A stretch of DNA of 64,000 nt, taken from contig JADKEK010000011.1 of NCBI GenBank assembly GCA_016718035.1, forward strand, positions 124,001-188,000, written 5' to 3'. The position numbers and the translations under genes were made by a program. This stretch comes from Bacteroidota bacterium. GTDB lineage: Bacteria > Bacteroidota > Bacteroidia > Chitinophagales > BACL12. Position 1 is the first letter of the stretch. Each line of letters opens with the position of its first letter. Below the pieces are notes generated by a model. That model searched no databases. It saw nothing but the letters and a program-made list of their open reading frames with translations, and had not been told where the DNA came from. Shown here in pieces: positions 51,322 through 60,138 of this stretch.

Positions 51322-53448
51322 TCACTCCTTCACCCAAATCACCATCTCCCCATTTTCCACTTTCACCCAATACACACCACTCGCAAAATCTGCTACCGAA
51401 ATGGTATTTAATCCTATTAATAAATCTGTGTGTAATATTTCTTCTCCTAATTGATTTACAATTGTAATATGCTGTGTTGCATCCGATTGAATAAATAAAA
51501 TCGCATTTACCGGATTCGGGAAAATACTTATTGTATTTTTTACAATATCTGTTGTTGCTAAACCTTCATCAGCAATTTGGTCGCAATCATCATCGAGGCC
51601 GTTTAACATTTCAGTTGCACCTGGATATATTTCAGGGTTCGTATCATCACAATCGGTATTATCCTCTACAAAACCTATAGGTAATTCACAGGATATTGAA
51701 TCTATTAAGGGGTTGCCAAAATCATCTCCATCATTATCTTGATAGGATAAGATGTAAGTTAGGTTATCATCAATAAATCCATCGCAATTATCATCGAGGT
51801 AATTGCAGAGTTCGGTGGCGCCGGGGTAGATTGCATTATTGGTATCGTTGCAATCACTATTATCTAACACATAACCGATTAATTCATTACATGCAGTTGA
51901 ATCATTTAATATATCACCAAAAGTATCTCCATCAATATCTGCAAAATAGGTAACAAATGTTGCATCTTCATCGGTTAATCCGTTACAATTATCATCAATG
52001 GCATTACAAATGTCTGTTAATGTAGGATGGATTTCGGGATTTAAATCATTGCAATCAGTGGAATCTAAAGCATAACCTAATGGGATTTCGCAAGCTAATG
52101 TGTCAAATGAAATATCACCAAAACCATCACCATCAGTATCGGCGTAATATTTTGTTGTACAAAAACCAAGCTTCACTGTCCAAACATTGAGGGAACCATA
52201 CGTTGGTGTTACATCATAGTCAATTGAATTTGAATAGCCTGAAATTATTATTTCATCGTCATTAATTTTCTTAATGGAATAAGGCAAGTCACTTAGCGAA
52301 CCCCCTATGGATTTTTGCCATAATATTTCACCTAAACTATCAACACCTAATATCCAAAAATCATTACCTCCATGTGTAAATTCGATATCTCCATTCACAA
52401 AATTTGCAACTGATGCGATAATAAATTGATTATCTGTATAAGCAATTAAATCATAGGTATTCTCTATCCCTGTTCCACCATAGACTTCTCCCCAAATGAA
52501 ATTTCCATTTGCATCAGTTTTAAATAACCATATATCTGTTGCACCGTAGTATCCTTCAACTAATCCGTCATCTGATTGTGTTTCCGAAAGAATCATAAGT
52601 TGTCCATTTGCTAATTCAATCACCGATGCACCATAATCAGGCCAAGAACCACCAAAATTTTTACTCCAAATAAGCTCACCGTCTGGTGATATCTTCATTA
52701 AAACAACGTCGTAATCGCCGTAAGTAATCCCAATCTCACCATCATACCCCTCTGAATGTCCAACGAAAATGTAATTGCCATCCTGCGTTTCGATGGCACC
52801 TTCTACATAATCGAATTCAGACGAGCCAAAACATTTATTCCAAAGCATGTTTCCTGTCAAATCAAACTTGACAACCCATATATCCGGAGCTCCATATTCA
52901 CCATGATGTCCTATTACACCGCCATCATTCGATTGGGAAGTACCTACACCGAGATAACCACCATCACTAGTTGGTATTATTGATTTTATACCTTCATTAT
53001 GTGAACCACCATAATTAAATTGCCATACAATATCACCTAAATCATCTAATTTAAATATCCATAAATCCTTAAAACCATTGTTTCCTGTGAGATTACCATC
53101 CATTGAGCCACTATTTCCAGCGATTATGTAACCTCCATCGTGGGCCAAACAAGCGGCCTTACCATAATCATAATCACTTCCACCATATGCTCTACTCCAG
53201 ATAATTTCTCCATTCATATCTGTCTTTACAACATATACATCATCTAGTCCATGGTTATCAATAATATCACCGTCAATTGATTGTTCTTGTCCAACCATTA
53301 AAAACCCGCCATCTAAAGTTTCTAATACTTCATATCCGCGGTCATCATGATTTCCACCGTATCCATGTTCCCATAAAATATCCGGTGCCTGAGCAAATGT
53401 TGACTGCACTATAAAAATAAAAATGTAGATAAAAATTAGTGATTTCAT
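51322..53448 (-). CDS. T9SS surface protein: seven propeller repeats, three MopE-like motifs, sorting domain (array gene 2)
   Basis: 708 residues from the ATG at 53448 (MKSLIFIYIFIFIVQSTF, cleavage after FAQ); the longer frame to 53550 lacks a signal at its start. Seven repeats (about residues 25-430; for example IWSRAYGGSDYDYGK and AHDGGYIIAGNSGSMDG) precede three MopE-like motifs (ADTDGDGFGD, ADIDGDTFGD and QDNDGDDFGN, each ending C-N-x-x-D-D-x-C or NGLDDDCDQ). The type A sorting domain follows (IFPNPVNAILFIQSD, ending VENGEMVIWVKE). It has one more MopE motif than its two neighbours. The last 110 codons and the following spacer are nearly identical in DNA to those of array gene 3, a sign of recent copying. 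Confidence 0.9.
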   Translation of the reverse strand: MKSLIFIYIFIFIVQSTFAQAPDILWEHGYGGNHDDRGYEVLETLDGGFLMVGQEQSIDGDIIDNHGLDDVYVVKTDMNGEIIWSRAYGGSDYDYGKAACLAHDGGYIIAGNSGSMDGNLTGNNGFKDLWIFKLDDLGDIVWQFNYGGSHNEGIKSIIPTSDGGYLGVGTSQSNDGGVIGHHGEYGAPDIWVVKFDLTGNMLWNKCFGSSEFDYVEGAIETQDGNYIFVGHSEGYDGEIGITYGDYDVVLMKISPDGELIWSKNFGGSWPDYGASVIELANGQLMILSETQSDDGLVEGYYGATDIWLFKTDANGNFIWGEVYGGTGIENTYDLIAYTDNQFIIASVANFVNGDIEFTHGGNDFWILGVDSLGEILWQKSIGGSLSDLPYSIKKINDDEIIISGYSNSIDYDVTPTYGSLNVWTVKLGFCTTKYYADTDGDGFGDISFDTLACEIPLGYALDSTDCNDLNPEIHPTLTDICNAIDDNCNGLTDEDATFVTYFADIDGDTFGDILNDSTACNELIGYVLDNSDCNDTNNAIYPGATELCNYLDDNCDGFIDDNLTYILSYQDNDGDDFGNPLIDSISCELPIGFVEDNTDCDDTNPEIYPGATEMLNGLDDDCDQIADEGLATTDIVKNTISIFPNPVNAILFIQSDATQHITIVNQLGEEILHTDLLIGLNTISVADFASGVYWVKVENGEMVIWVKE

Positions 53449-53610
53449 GTATAGGTTGTCGGGACTACTAAGGTAGTAAATACTTTTTATAGAATTTAAT
53501 CCTATTAATCGCAGGGTTGTGATGGAATAATAATTTTTAATTTGAAGCACGAATCCTGCTCGGACAATTGGAGGGTTTTTGGGTTAATGAAATGCATTGC
53601 TTCGTAGGTG

Positions 53611-53669
53611 TCCTCAATTATAAATTGTAAGGGCGGATACAATTCGCCCCTACAATTTATAATCGAGGA
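53611..53669. repeat. REP-like long hairpin 1
   Basis: Two 25-nt arms (53611-53635, 53645-53669) match at 23 of 25 positions around a 9-nt loop. The core GGGCGGATACAATTCGCCCC resembles the second hairpin in opposite orientation. Confidence 0.85.
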
Positions 53670-53734
53670 CAGATTGTAGAAAAATTGAAATTAAAAAGCG
53701 TTATGTCTTCACCTAAAATGATATTTTTAAAATA

Positions 53735-53837
53735 AATTGAGCAATTGGTCGAGGTTTGTAGGGGCGAATTGCATCCGCCCCTACAAACCTCGGCCATTTG
53801 CGATAGGCTAGGACTAATGAAATTCAGATACTGCAAC
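53735..53837. repeat. spacer repeat, copy 2
   Basis: Second copy of the block at 51219-51321. It contains the intact hairpin at 53747-53795 and the shared GCGATAGGCTAGGACTAATG, and continues into the tail of array gene 3. Confidence 0.8.
53747..53795. repeat. REP-like long hairpin 2
   Basis: Arms of 20 nt (GGTCGAGGTTTGTAGGGGCG at 53747-53766 and its complement at 53776-53795, one mismatch) around AATTGCATC. The core GTAGGGGCGAATTGCATCCG looks like a dispersed REP/BIME sequence. Confidence 0.85.
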
Positions 53838-55790
53838 TCACTCCTTCACCCAAACCACCATCTCCCCATTTTCCGCTTTCACCCAATACACACCACTCGG
53901 GAAATTTTCAACTGATATGGTGTTTAATCCAATAAATAAGTTGTTGGATAATATAGTTTCTCCTAATTGATTTACAATTGTAATTTGATGTGTTACATCC
54001 GATTGAATAAATAATATATTATTTACCGGATTCGGGAAAATACTTATTGTATTTTTTACAATATCTGTTATTGATAAACCCTCATCTGCTATTTGGTCGC
54101 AGTCATCATCGAAGCCGTTGAGGAGTTCGGGGGCGCCGGGGTAGATGTCGGGATTGTTGTCGTTGCAGTCGGTGTTATCTATTACAAATCCTAATGGTAT
54201 TTCACAAGATATAGAATCAACCGCTTCATTACCAAAACTATCACCGTCTAAATCTTCAAATGATTGAATAAAGGACATTCCTTCATCTATAGCACCATTA
54301 CAATTATCATCCAGGTAATTACACAATTCTTTTGCTCCATGATTTATATAATTGGCGGAATCATTACAATCAGTTGAATCACTTACATATCCCAGAGGAA
54401 TTTCGCATGCAATTGAATCGTTGTTAATATCGCCAAATCCATCACCGTCTGCATCCAAAAAATACAGCGTTTCACAAATATTTAATTTTACTACCCAAAA
54501 ATCATAACTCCCAAAGTTTGCTTCGACATCAGCATCAGATGAGTGACTACGCCCTAAGGTTATATACGAATTTTCATCTGGAGTTGTAGCAATAGCATAA
54601 GCTGCTTCATCTATTGAACCGCCGAGTGATTTTTGCCAATGTACATTTCCTATTGTATCAATCATTGCCACCCAAAAATCAGTACTCCCATTATTATCTG
54701 TCATATCACCATCAATTGAGGCTGTTGAACCACATATTAGAATTTGATTATTATCAATTACAATTAGATCATCGCTTTCATCATACAAACTACCACCGAA
54801 ACAATGCGAACTTTCTAAATTACCTATACTATCTACTATGACTACCAAAGCATCAGCTGTCCCTCCATTATAATCAATAATATCACCATCAACTGAAGAA
54901 GTAATACCGCAAATAACTATATCTCCGTTTGTTTTTTTACCTATTGAATATCCCCAATCATAATCATCACCTCCAAATGAACGATCCCAGATAATATTGC
55001 CATCGAAGTCAATTTTAAATAACCAAAAATCTGTGGCACCATCATGAGAGGTAACATCACCACCTGAACCAAATGTGGTTCCTACTATCGCAATGCCATC
55101 GCCTAATAAAATTATATCCCCGGCACTTTCATCAAAATAGGAACCATAACATTTACTCGAAAGTAAATTGCCTGACGGGTCAATTTCAATTACCCAGATA
55201 TCGTTTGTCTTTGTAGGGGTATTATGGTGCCCTAAAACATCCCCATCGTTAGAACTTGACTCGCCAATAATCATAAAATTACCAGATGGTAGTGTAAGAA
55301 TGCGGTTCGCAAAATCTGTTTCAATACCACCAAATGATTTTTGCCATTCGATTACACCTGTTACACTGATTTTAACCACCCAATAATCTACATCTCCATG
55401 ATTTAATGTAATATCGCCATCATTTGAATAAATATATCCGGCCAATAAATAACCTCCGTCCGATGTTAACACTATATCATTGCATTGATCAAAACTAGAG
55501 CCTCCATAAGTGTTTTGCCACAAAATATTTCCTAAACTATCTAGTTTAACCACCCAATAATCATCATAGCCGTTGCTTTCGGTAACATCGCCATCGATGG
55601 AACCAGATACCCCTGCTACAATATAACCGCTATCAGAAGGAGTGGACAGTATTTTAAAAGGTATATCCCAACCGGAACCGCCATAGTTATGCTGCCAGTC
55701 GATTTCAGGCACTTGTGCAATTACATAAGTAGATGTAATTAACATTACAGCGGAGGTAATACACTTGACATTAAATGACGAAAACAACAT
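53838..55790 (-). CDS. T9SS surface protein: seven propeller repeats, two MopE-like motifs, sorting domain (array gene 3)
   Basis: A 650-residue protein with a signal peptide (ITSAVMLITSTYVIA, cleavage after IAQ), seven repeats (for example LWQNTYGGSSFDQCND and TSDGGYLLAGYIYSNDGDI), two MopE-like motifs (LDADGDGFGDIN ... DDNCNGAIDEG and EDLDGDSFGNEA ... NGFDDDCDQIADEG) and a type A sorting domain (IFPNPVNNILFIQSD, ending AENGEMVVWVKE). First in transcription order. Its 3' tail and the following spacer are nearly the same as those of gene 2, while the N-terminal repeats differ. The right-end repeat of the island begins about 50 bp upstream of its ATG. Confidence 0.9.
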   Translation of the reverse strand: MLFSSFNVKCITSAVMLITSTYVIAQVPEIDWQHNYGGSGWDIPFKILSTPSDSGYIVAGVSGSIDGDVTESNGYDDYWVVKLDSLGNILWQNTYGGSSFDQCNDIVLTSDGGYLLAGYIYSNDGDITLNHGDVDYWVVKISVTGVIEWQKSFGGIETDFANRILTLPSGNFMIIGESSSNDGDVLGHHNTPTKTNDIWVIEIDPSGNLLSSKCYGSYFDESAGDIILLGDGIAIVGTTFGSGGDVTSHDGATDFWLFKIDFDGNIIWDRSFGGDDYDWGYSIGKKTNGDIVICGITSSVDGDIIDYNGGTADALVVIVDSIGNLESSHCFGGSLYDESDDLIVIDNNQILICGSTASIDGDMTDNNGSTDFWVAMIDTIGNVHWQKSLGGSIDEAAYAIATTPDENSYITLGRSHSSDADVEANFGSYDFWVVKLNICETLYFLDADGDGFGDINNDSIACEIPLGYVSDSTDCNDSANYINHGAKELCNYLDDNCNGAIDEGMSFIQSFEDLDGDSFGNEAVDSISCEIPLGFVIDNTDCNDNNPDIYPGAPELLNGFDDDCDQIADEGLSITDIVKNTISIFPNPVNNILFIQSDVTHQITIVNQLGETILSNNLFIGLNTISVENFPSGVYWVKAENGEMVVWVKE

Positions 55791-55841
55791 ATACTCAACT
55801 TAGTTTCACTAAATTAAGCGAAAAAAATCAGAAAATTGGCT

Positions 55842-55910
55842 ATTATAAAAGTACATCATAAATAAAATGCACATCGAAATCAAGGCAGATTCAAGTCCCG
55901 CTTCCGGCAC
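55842..55910 (+). repeat. right-end repeat, copy 2 (69 bp including displaced tRNA 3' end)
   Basis: Two mismatches to 48869-48937: one in GAAATCAAG and one within the tRNA-derived part (CGGCAC in place of CGGTAC). The bases after it (TGTTAAAAAC) differ from those after the other two copies, so they are taken as original chromosome. Confidence 0.9.
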
Positions 55911-55927
55911 TGTTAAAAACAAAAAAA

Positions 55928-55952
55928 AACCGCAATCTTTATTGCGGTTTTT
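55928..55952. terminator. bidirectional terminator after the island
   Basis: AACCGCAAT (55928-55936) pairs with ATTGCGGTT (55941-55949) around a 4-nt loop. T's follow on the plus strand and a longer T run on the minus strand. It ends the receptor gene at 55973 and may be the tRNA's original terminator. Confidence 0.85.
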
Positions 55953-55972
55953 AATAGGAGTATATGTTTTTG

Positions 55973-58261
55973 TTAGAAAGAATAGGATACCGACAAAGAT
56001 GGTAAAATTGGTAACTGATTAATACGTTCATAACGCACCCTGTCGAAATAAAATATGTTTTCTCTGTTATAAGCATTGGTAACACCTGCATTCATTTCTA
56101 CTTTATTTTTATTAGCAAAATTAAATGTACGTTTTACTGCTAAGTCCAAGCGATGATAATAAGGTAATCTGCCACCATTTAATTCATCATCGTAAATAAT
56201 ACCTAATGAGCCGTTGCTTGTTGTGTAATCGGTGCTGATGCCATCAAGAAAATCAACACTTTCATAAAATCCTGCTGTTTGTGTAAATGGAAATCCGGAA
56301 CCTAAATTCCATCTTGCACTAAATTCCCATTTCTTTTTAATGGAATAAGTAGCCACTAAATTCAGGTTATGGCGACGATCATAATGTGGCGGATATACTT
56401 GTTCCCCATCGTTGCGTTCAATAAATCCTAATGAATAAGCCATCCATAAATACACTGCCTTACGTTCATATTTTAATGAGAAGTCAATACCATATGCTTG
56501 CCCGGTTTCAGTTGCAAAATCAGGGTCGCGTAAAGTGGTTTTGTTTCTATTGATTTCAATTAATTGATTAAAATATTTAATATAAGGTTCTATGTTCACT
56601 TCAATATAATCAGAAGGGTCAAATTCAATACCGGCAATGGCATGTGTTGATCGTTGTAATTTCGACTTAGCTTCTTCGCCATCAATAGTATATAAATCAT
56701 CATCAGGACCTGATAAAAATCCGGTGAATAAATTCACTACATCTCTGTCGCTTTTGGTTGAAATAAGGTTCTGGCTATATAAACCACCTGCAAATTTTAT
56801 ACGCACTCTATCGGTAATATTGTATTTCATACCAATTCGTGGTTCAGGAGAAAATTCACTTAAAGATGCATAATACTGAATGCGTAAACTTGGTTCAATA
56901 ACGAATTTTTTATTAAACGACCTTCTGTATTTTACATAAGTACCTAATTCGGTAGTAAATTGTTGTTGTGAGTATTTAACACCTAAACGATTAAAAAATT
57001 CATAATCAGTTTCAAAGCCAATAACCTCTACACCATATTGCACATCGCCATGAGGACGATAATACGTAAAGTCCACCCCGCCATTAAATCCACCCACAAA
57101 ACTGTTACGTGGTTTTTCATCAGCTTCATTTTGAACCATGGTATAATTAGAATAAGCAAATACGCCTTCAATCAACATGTTTGATTCAGATGGAACAATA
57201 ACAAAATTTGTTCCTGCGCCAATTGCATTCCATTTAAATGTAGTTACATCTGAATAATTAACACTATCTCTATAATTAAATCCAAATAAATTTAATTTAT
57301 TGCCGGACTCTGAATTCAAAGAAACTTTACCATATAAATCGGTGAAAGAATAAGGTATACCATTGTTGCCAATTATTCCTTCCTGACTGTTCACATAAGG
57401 ATAAATTACTTTTGATGATTTATCTAAATAAGAATGTTTGGCAGTTAATATATACGTTAAACTGGACGATTTATCGGTAGATTTTTTTAATGGACCTTCA
57501 ATCAGGAAACGAGCGAGAAAAGGACTAACCGAAACTTCACCCTGGGTTTGATTTTTGTTACCGTCTTTGGTAGTAATATCTACAACAGCAGAAATTCTAT
57601 CACCATATTCAGCACTAAATCCTCCGGTATAAACATCAACGTTTCTGATGATATCTGTTTCGAAAACCGAAAATAAACCAATAGAGTGGAAGGGGTTGTA
57701 AATTACCATCCCGTCTAACAATACTTTATTTTGAATCGGGCTACCACCTCTAATGTATAACTGTCCACCCTGGTCGCCTGTAAAAATAACCCCGGGAAGC
57801 ACCTGTAAATATTGTGCTAAATCCGGTTCACCACCTACTGATGGCAATCGTTTTATTTGTAAAGGTGTAATCGTTGTTGTGGAAATCTGAATTTCTTCCA
57901 GTTTGGCGGTGGTTTTGGACGAAATGGTAACTATATCCAAATCTACTCCGCTTTGTTTCATATTCAGTCTAACGTTGGCTATTTTACCGGTTTCTACAAG
58001 CACATTATAAAACAAGGTATCATAACCAATATAGGTTAACACCAACTTTTGTTCGCCAATAGGAACATTGGGAATAGAAAAGAACCCGTTGATGTCGGAA
58101 GGGGCACCAATATTATCGGTTTTGGCTACAATTACGTTGACAAATGGCACCGGTTCTCCGTTTTCTTCATCATACACAAATCCACGGATTGTTCCGTTTT
58201 GTGCGTTCGCCACAGCGATAATCCCTGTTAGGAGGATAAATAAGGTAAAAATTCTGCGCAT
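55973..58261 (-). CDS. TonB-dependent outer-membrane receptor with N-terminal carboxypeptidase-like domain
   Basis: 762 residues from the ATG at 58261 (MRRIFTLFILLTGIIAVANA signal peptide); the frame opens earlier at 58387 without a signal. After the signal comes a carboxypeptidase D-like beta-sandwich (GTIRGFVYDEENGEPVPFVN ... LTYIGYDTLFY), the plug domain (VGGEPDLAQYLQVLPGV, then YIRGGSPIQNKVLLDGM) and a long barrel ending in a terminal Phe (LPSLSVSYSF). The plug lacks SusC-specific features and no SusD gene is adjacent, so the ligand (siderophore, peptide or vitamin) is unknown. Confidence 0.93.
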   Translation of the reverse strand: MRRIFTLFILLTGIIAVANAQNGTIRGFVYDEENGEPVPFVNVIVAKTDNIGAPSDINGFFSIPNVPIGEQKLVLTYIGYDTLFYNVLVETGKIANVRLNMKQSGVDLDIVTISSKTTAKLEEIQISTTTITPLQIKRLPSVGGEPDLAQYLQVLPGVIFTGDQGGQLYIRGGSPIQNKVLLDGMVIYNPFHSIGLFSVFETDIIRNVDVYTGGFSAEYGDRISAVVDITTKDGNKNQTQGEVSVSPFLARFLIEGPLKKSTDKSSSLTYILTAKHSYLDKSSKVIYPYVNSQEGIIGNNGIPYSFTDLYGKVSLNSESGNKLNLFGFNYRDSVNYSDVTTFKWNAIGAGTNFVIVPSESNMLIEGVFAYSNYTMVQNEADEKPRNSFVGGFNGGVDFTYYRPHGDVQYGVEVIGFETDYEFFNRLGVKYSQQQFTTELGTYVKYRRSFNKKFVIEPSLRIQYYASLSEFSPEPRIGMKYNITDRVRIKFAGGLYSQNLISTKSDRDVVNLFTGFLSGPDDDLYTIDGEEAKSKLQRSTHAIAGIEFDPSDYIEVNIEPYIKYFNQLIEINRNKTTLRDPDFATETGQAYGIDFSLKYERKAVYLWMAYSLGFIERNDGEQVYPPHYDRRHNLNLVATYSIKKKWEFSARWNLGSGFPFTQTAGFYESVDFLDGISTDYTTSNGSLGIIYDDELNGGRLPYYHRLDLAVKRTFNFANKNKVEMNAGVTNAYNRENIFYFDRVRYERINQLPILPSLSVSYSF

Positions 58262-58326
58262 AATCTTGCGGCGAAGATAACCAGAATAATGTAAAATAGA
58301 TGTCATAACACCCAATTTTACAGTGT

Positions 58327-58358
58327 TTTGACCTTCATTAACATTTCGTGTGTATTTG
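58327..58358 (+). promoter_or_regulatory. candidate promoter of the sulfotransferase gene
   Basis: TTTG (58327-58330), 20-nt spacer, TGTATTTG (58351-58358; 7 of 8). Predicted start near 58365, 11 nt before the ATG at 58376. Confidence 0.45.
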
Positions 58359-58375
58359 CACCGCAACATATTTTT

Positions 58376-59224
58376 ATGGAATTTCACACGCGATTATTCA
58401 CGATGAGCAAACCGGTAAGTGTATTTTTTCATGTTGGACTGGGTAAAACGGCCAGTACCTACCTTCAAAACAAGGTGTTTGGGAAGCTCAAAGGCTTACA
58501 CTATATCCATCCAACTAAATTCCGCTCCTGGAAAAAACTGGTTGCTCAAAGTAATGCCGAAAAAGTGTTTTTATCGCGCGAAATGGACCAGCAACTCGAA
58601 AGAGAGGTGAAAAAGTTTGCTGAGGTTTATCCGGATACGCATGCCATTATCGTTTTGCGTCGCAACGACCAATGGATTGCTTCACAATATCGCAGGTTTT
58701 TAAAAAATGGTTATCCTTATACTTTTACTGAGTTTTTTGATGTGGTGCAGGACAAAGGATTTTGGAAAACAAGTGATGCCATGTTTTACCCGAAAATTGA
58801 AATTCTGGAAAAATATTTTACATCCCCACCGCTGGTATTATTTTATGATGATTTAAGAAAAGAACCCTTTCAGTTTATTGATGCTATTGCCAATTATACC
58901 GGCAGCACATACGATAAATCTGCCATTTCTTTAGAACCTCACCACACTTCCTACGAGGAAAAACAACTCAAGGTAATGTTGAAAGTAAGCAAAAAATTAT
59001 TTTCATCAGCACCTATTTATAAAGAAGGCCCGCGTTATAAAACATGGATTCGGCGCCGTTCACGTATGTTGTTATGTTATATTATTTTATATAGCGCATT
59101 ATTAATTCCCAACAGATTTATCAGTAAAAAACCATTGATAGACCCGGCAGATTTAGCGCGTGTAAAACAATTTTATAACGCAGACTGGTTGCGTTGTGAA
59201 GCCAGGAGAAATAAATCGGTGTAA
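58376..59224 (+). CDS. sulfotransferase-family protein
   Basis: 282 residues from the ATG at 58376; a second ATG at 58403 gives 273 and starts right at the conserved domain. The 5'-phosphosulfate loop is FFHVGLGKTASTYLQ, and the 3'-phosphate motif is IIVLRRNDQWIASQYRRFL. These are the two PAPS-binding sites of the sulfotransferase fold. It would transfer sulfate to a hydroxyl of a sugar, lipid or small molecule, substrate unknown. A hydrophobic stretch near residue 235 (LLCYIILYSALLIP) suggests membrane contact. CysQ, which recycles the PAP by-product, is present in the fusion at 30072. Confidence 0.85.
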   Translation: MEFHTRLFTMSKPVSVFFHVGLGKTASTYLQNKVFGKLKGLHYIHPTKFRSWKKLVAQSNAEKVFLSREMDQQLEREVKKFAEVYPDTHAIIVLRRNDQWIASQYRRFLKNGYPYTFTEFFDVVQDKGFWKTSDAMFYPKIEILEKYFTSPPLVLFYDDLRKEPFQFIDAIANYTGSTYDKSAISLEPHHTSYEEKQLKVMLKVSKKLFSSAPIYKEGPRYKTWIRRRSRMLLCYIILYSALLIPNRFISKKPLIDPADLARVKQFYNADWLRCEARRNKSV

Positions 59225-59230
59225 TAAAAA

Positions 59231-59626
59231 TTAATGCATGTCCTGAAATGACATTTCGCTGTTTTCAGGAGTAAGAATATCAAGTACTACAAAATAATAA
59301 ACGCTGTCTACAGTAGTTTCTATACGTATTTCAGAAATGGGTGGATAGGTTTCAATACAGGCATAACAAACCAATGAAGCCTCGGCACAATCAAATGTGT
59401 TATTAATATCTTCAATTACTTTTTGCAAATTTATTTGATGTCCGCCCGGATCATTTACTGTTACATTTGGTTGGTATTCATCGCAAATATCATCAATAAT
59501 TGTCCGCAAACTTCTGTCGTCATTTGTCGCAATTGCTTCACACAATGAACTGGTAAAATTGATTTCCTCATCAACTGCGCAGCTGCCAAATAAAATCACA
59601 CTAACTACCACAAATAATGTTTTCAT
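59231..59626 (-). CDS. small lipoprotein (131 aa)
   Basis: The lipobox ILFGSCAV places the lipidated cysteine at residue 16. The mature part is acidic and carries five further cysteines (for example CEAIATNDD, DICDEYQPN, FDCAEASLVCYACIE), which may form disulfides. No family recognised. It overlaps the end of the upstream YdeI-like gene by 4 bp, so the two are translationally coupled. Confidence 0.75.
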   Translation of the reverse strand: MKTLFVVVSVILFGSCAVDEEINFTSSLCEAIATNDDRSLRTIIDDICDEYQPNVTVNDPGGHQINLQKVIEDINNTFDCAEASLVCYACIETYPPISEIRIETTVDSVYYFVVLDILTPENSEMSFQDMH

Positions 59627-60138
59627 ACACTTGTATTTTGTTTGTTTGAACGTAACATTTCACCATAACCCTGTTTAGCAGCAAGTGCGCGAATAGCCAT
59701 GGTTATACGTTTTGTTTTGGTAGATATTGTTTTTGCACTTTCTATCCATTTTGAAAAATACCGCTGATGTGAACCCGGTAATGTATTAAAAAAAGCCAGG
59801 GCTTTTGGTTCATCCGCTAAACAGGACATGAAGTCATCAGAAAATGAAAACGGACTATTATCAACCGCAATTTTTACTGTTATACTATACCCGCTTTTTT
59901 TTCCAAGTGCTTTGCGCATGGCAGCATTTAGAGGCATAATAAAATTGCCGTCTCCCATAGGTAAAATGGCAATTTGTTGAACACGTAATGCATCTAATAA
60001 TCCCTTCACTCTGTAGGCTGTTTTTATGCCGGGATTTAATTCCTCAGCAATATCAGATGGGATTTCTACATAGGTCCATCCGGTTTTTTCACCCATGGTG
60101 CCGAATTTTTTAATAATTGTAGTATAGGTGCACGACAT
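59623..60138 (-). CDS. DUF1905/YdeI-type protein
   Basis: 171 residues from the ATG at 60138 (the frame opens at 60207). The N-terminal half has the DUF1905 beta-barrel form (GWTYVEIPSDIAEELN, TAYRVKGLLDALRV, GNFIMPLNAAMRKALGKK). The C-terminal half is a YdeI/OmpD-associated helical domain (ALAFFNTLPGSHQRYFSKWI, then TKTKRITMAIRALAAKQGY). The family is linked with resistance to cationic peptides and bacteriocins in some species, but no direct activity is known. Confidence 0.8.
   Translation of the reverse strand: MSCTYTTIIKKFGTMGEKTGWTYVEIPSDIAEELNPGIKTAYRVKGLLDALRVQQIAILPMGDGNFIMPLNAAMRKALGKKSGYSITVKIAVDNSPFSFSDDFMSCLADEPKALAFFNTLPGSHQRYFSKWIESAKTISTKTKRITMAIRALAAKQGYGEMLRSNKQNTSV

Larger units (their letters stand above)
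48938..55910. mobile_element. 6.97-kb tRNA-Leu-inserted genomic island with three paralogous surface-protein genes
   Basis: The island starts after the first displaced tRNA end and finishes with the second (55890-55910). It contains the left-end repeat, three minus-strand genes, two repeat-rich spacers and the right-end repeat. No integrase, relaxase or transposase is encoded. The arrangement tRNA / mini element / island, all with the same ends, is what site-specific integration into a tRNA 3' end would leave. Its natural boundaries in other strains are unknown. Confidence 0.65.

Noticed and set aside
48669..55910. Integron-type gene-cassette array
   Set aside because: The spacers contain hairpins and repeats, but no integrase, no attC-like R/L boxes and no single-gene cassette boundary is visible; the repeats copy into gene tails.
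59623..59626. Possible frameshift between the YdeI-like and lipoprotein genes
   Set aside because: The 4-bp overlap is a normal operon junction; the second gene has its own complete lipoprotein signal.
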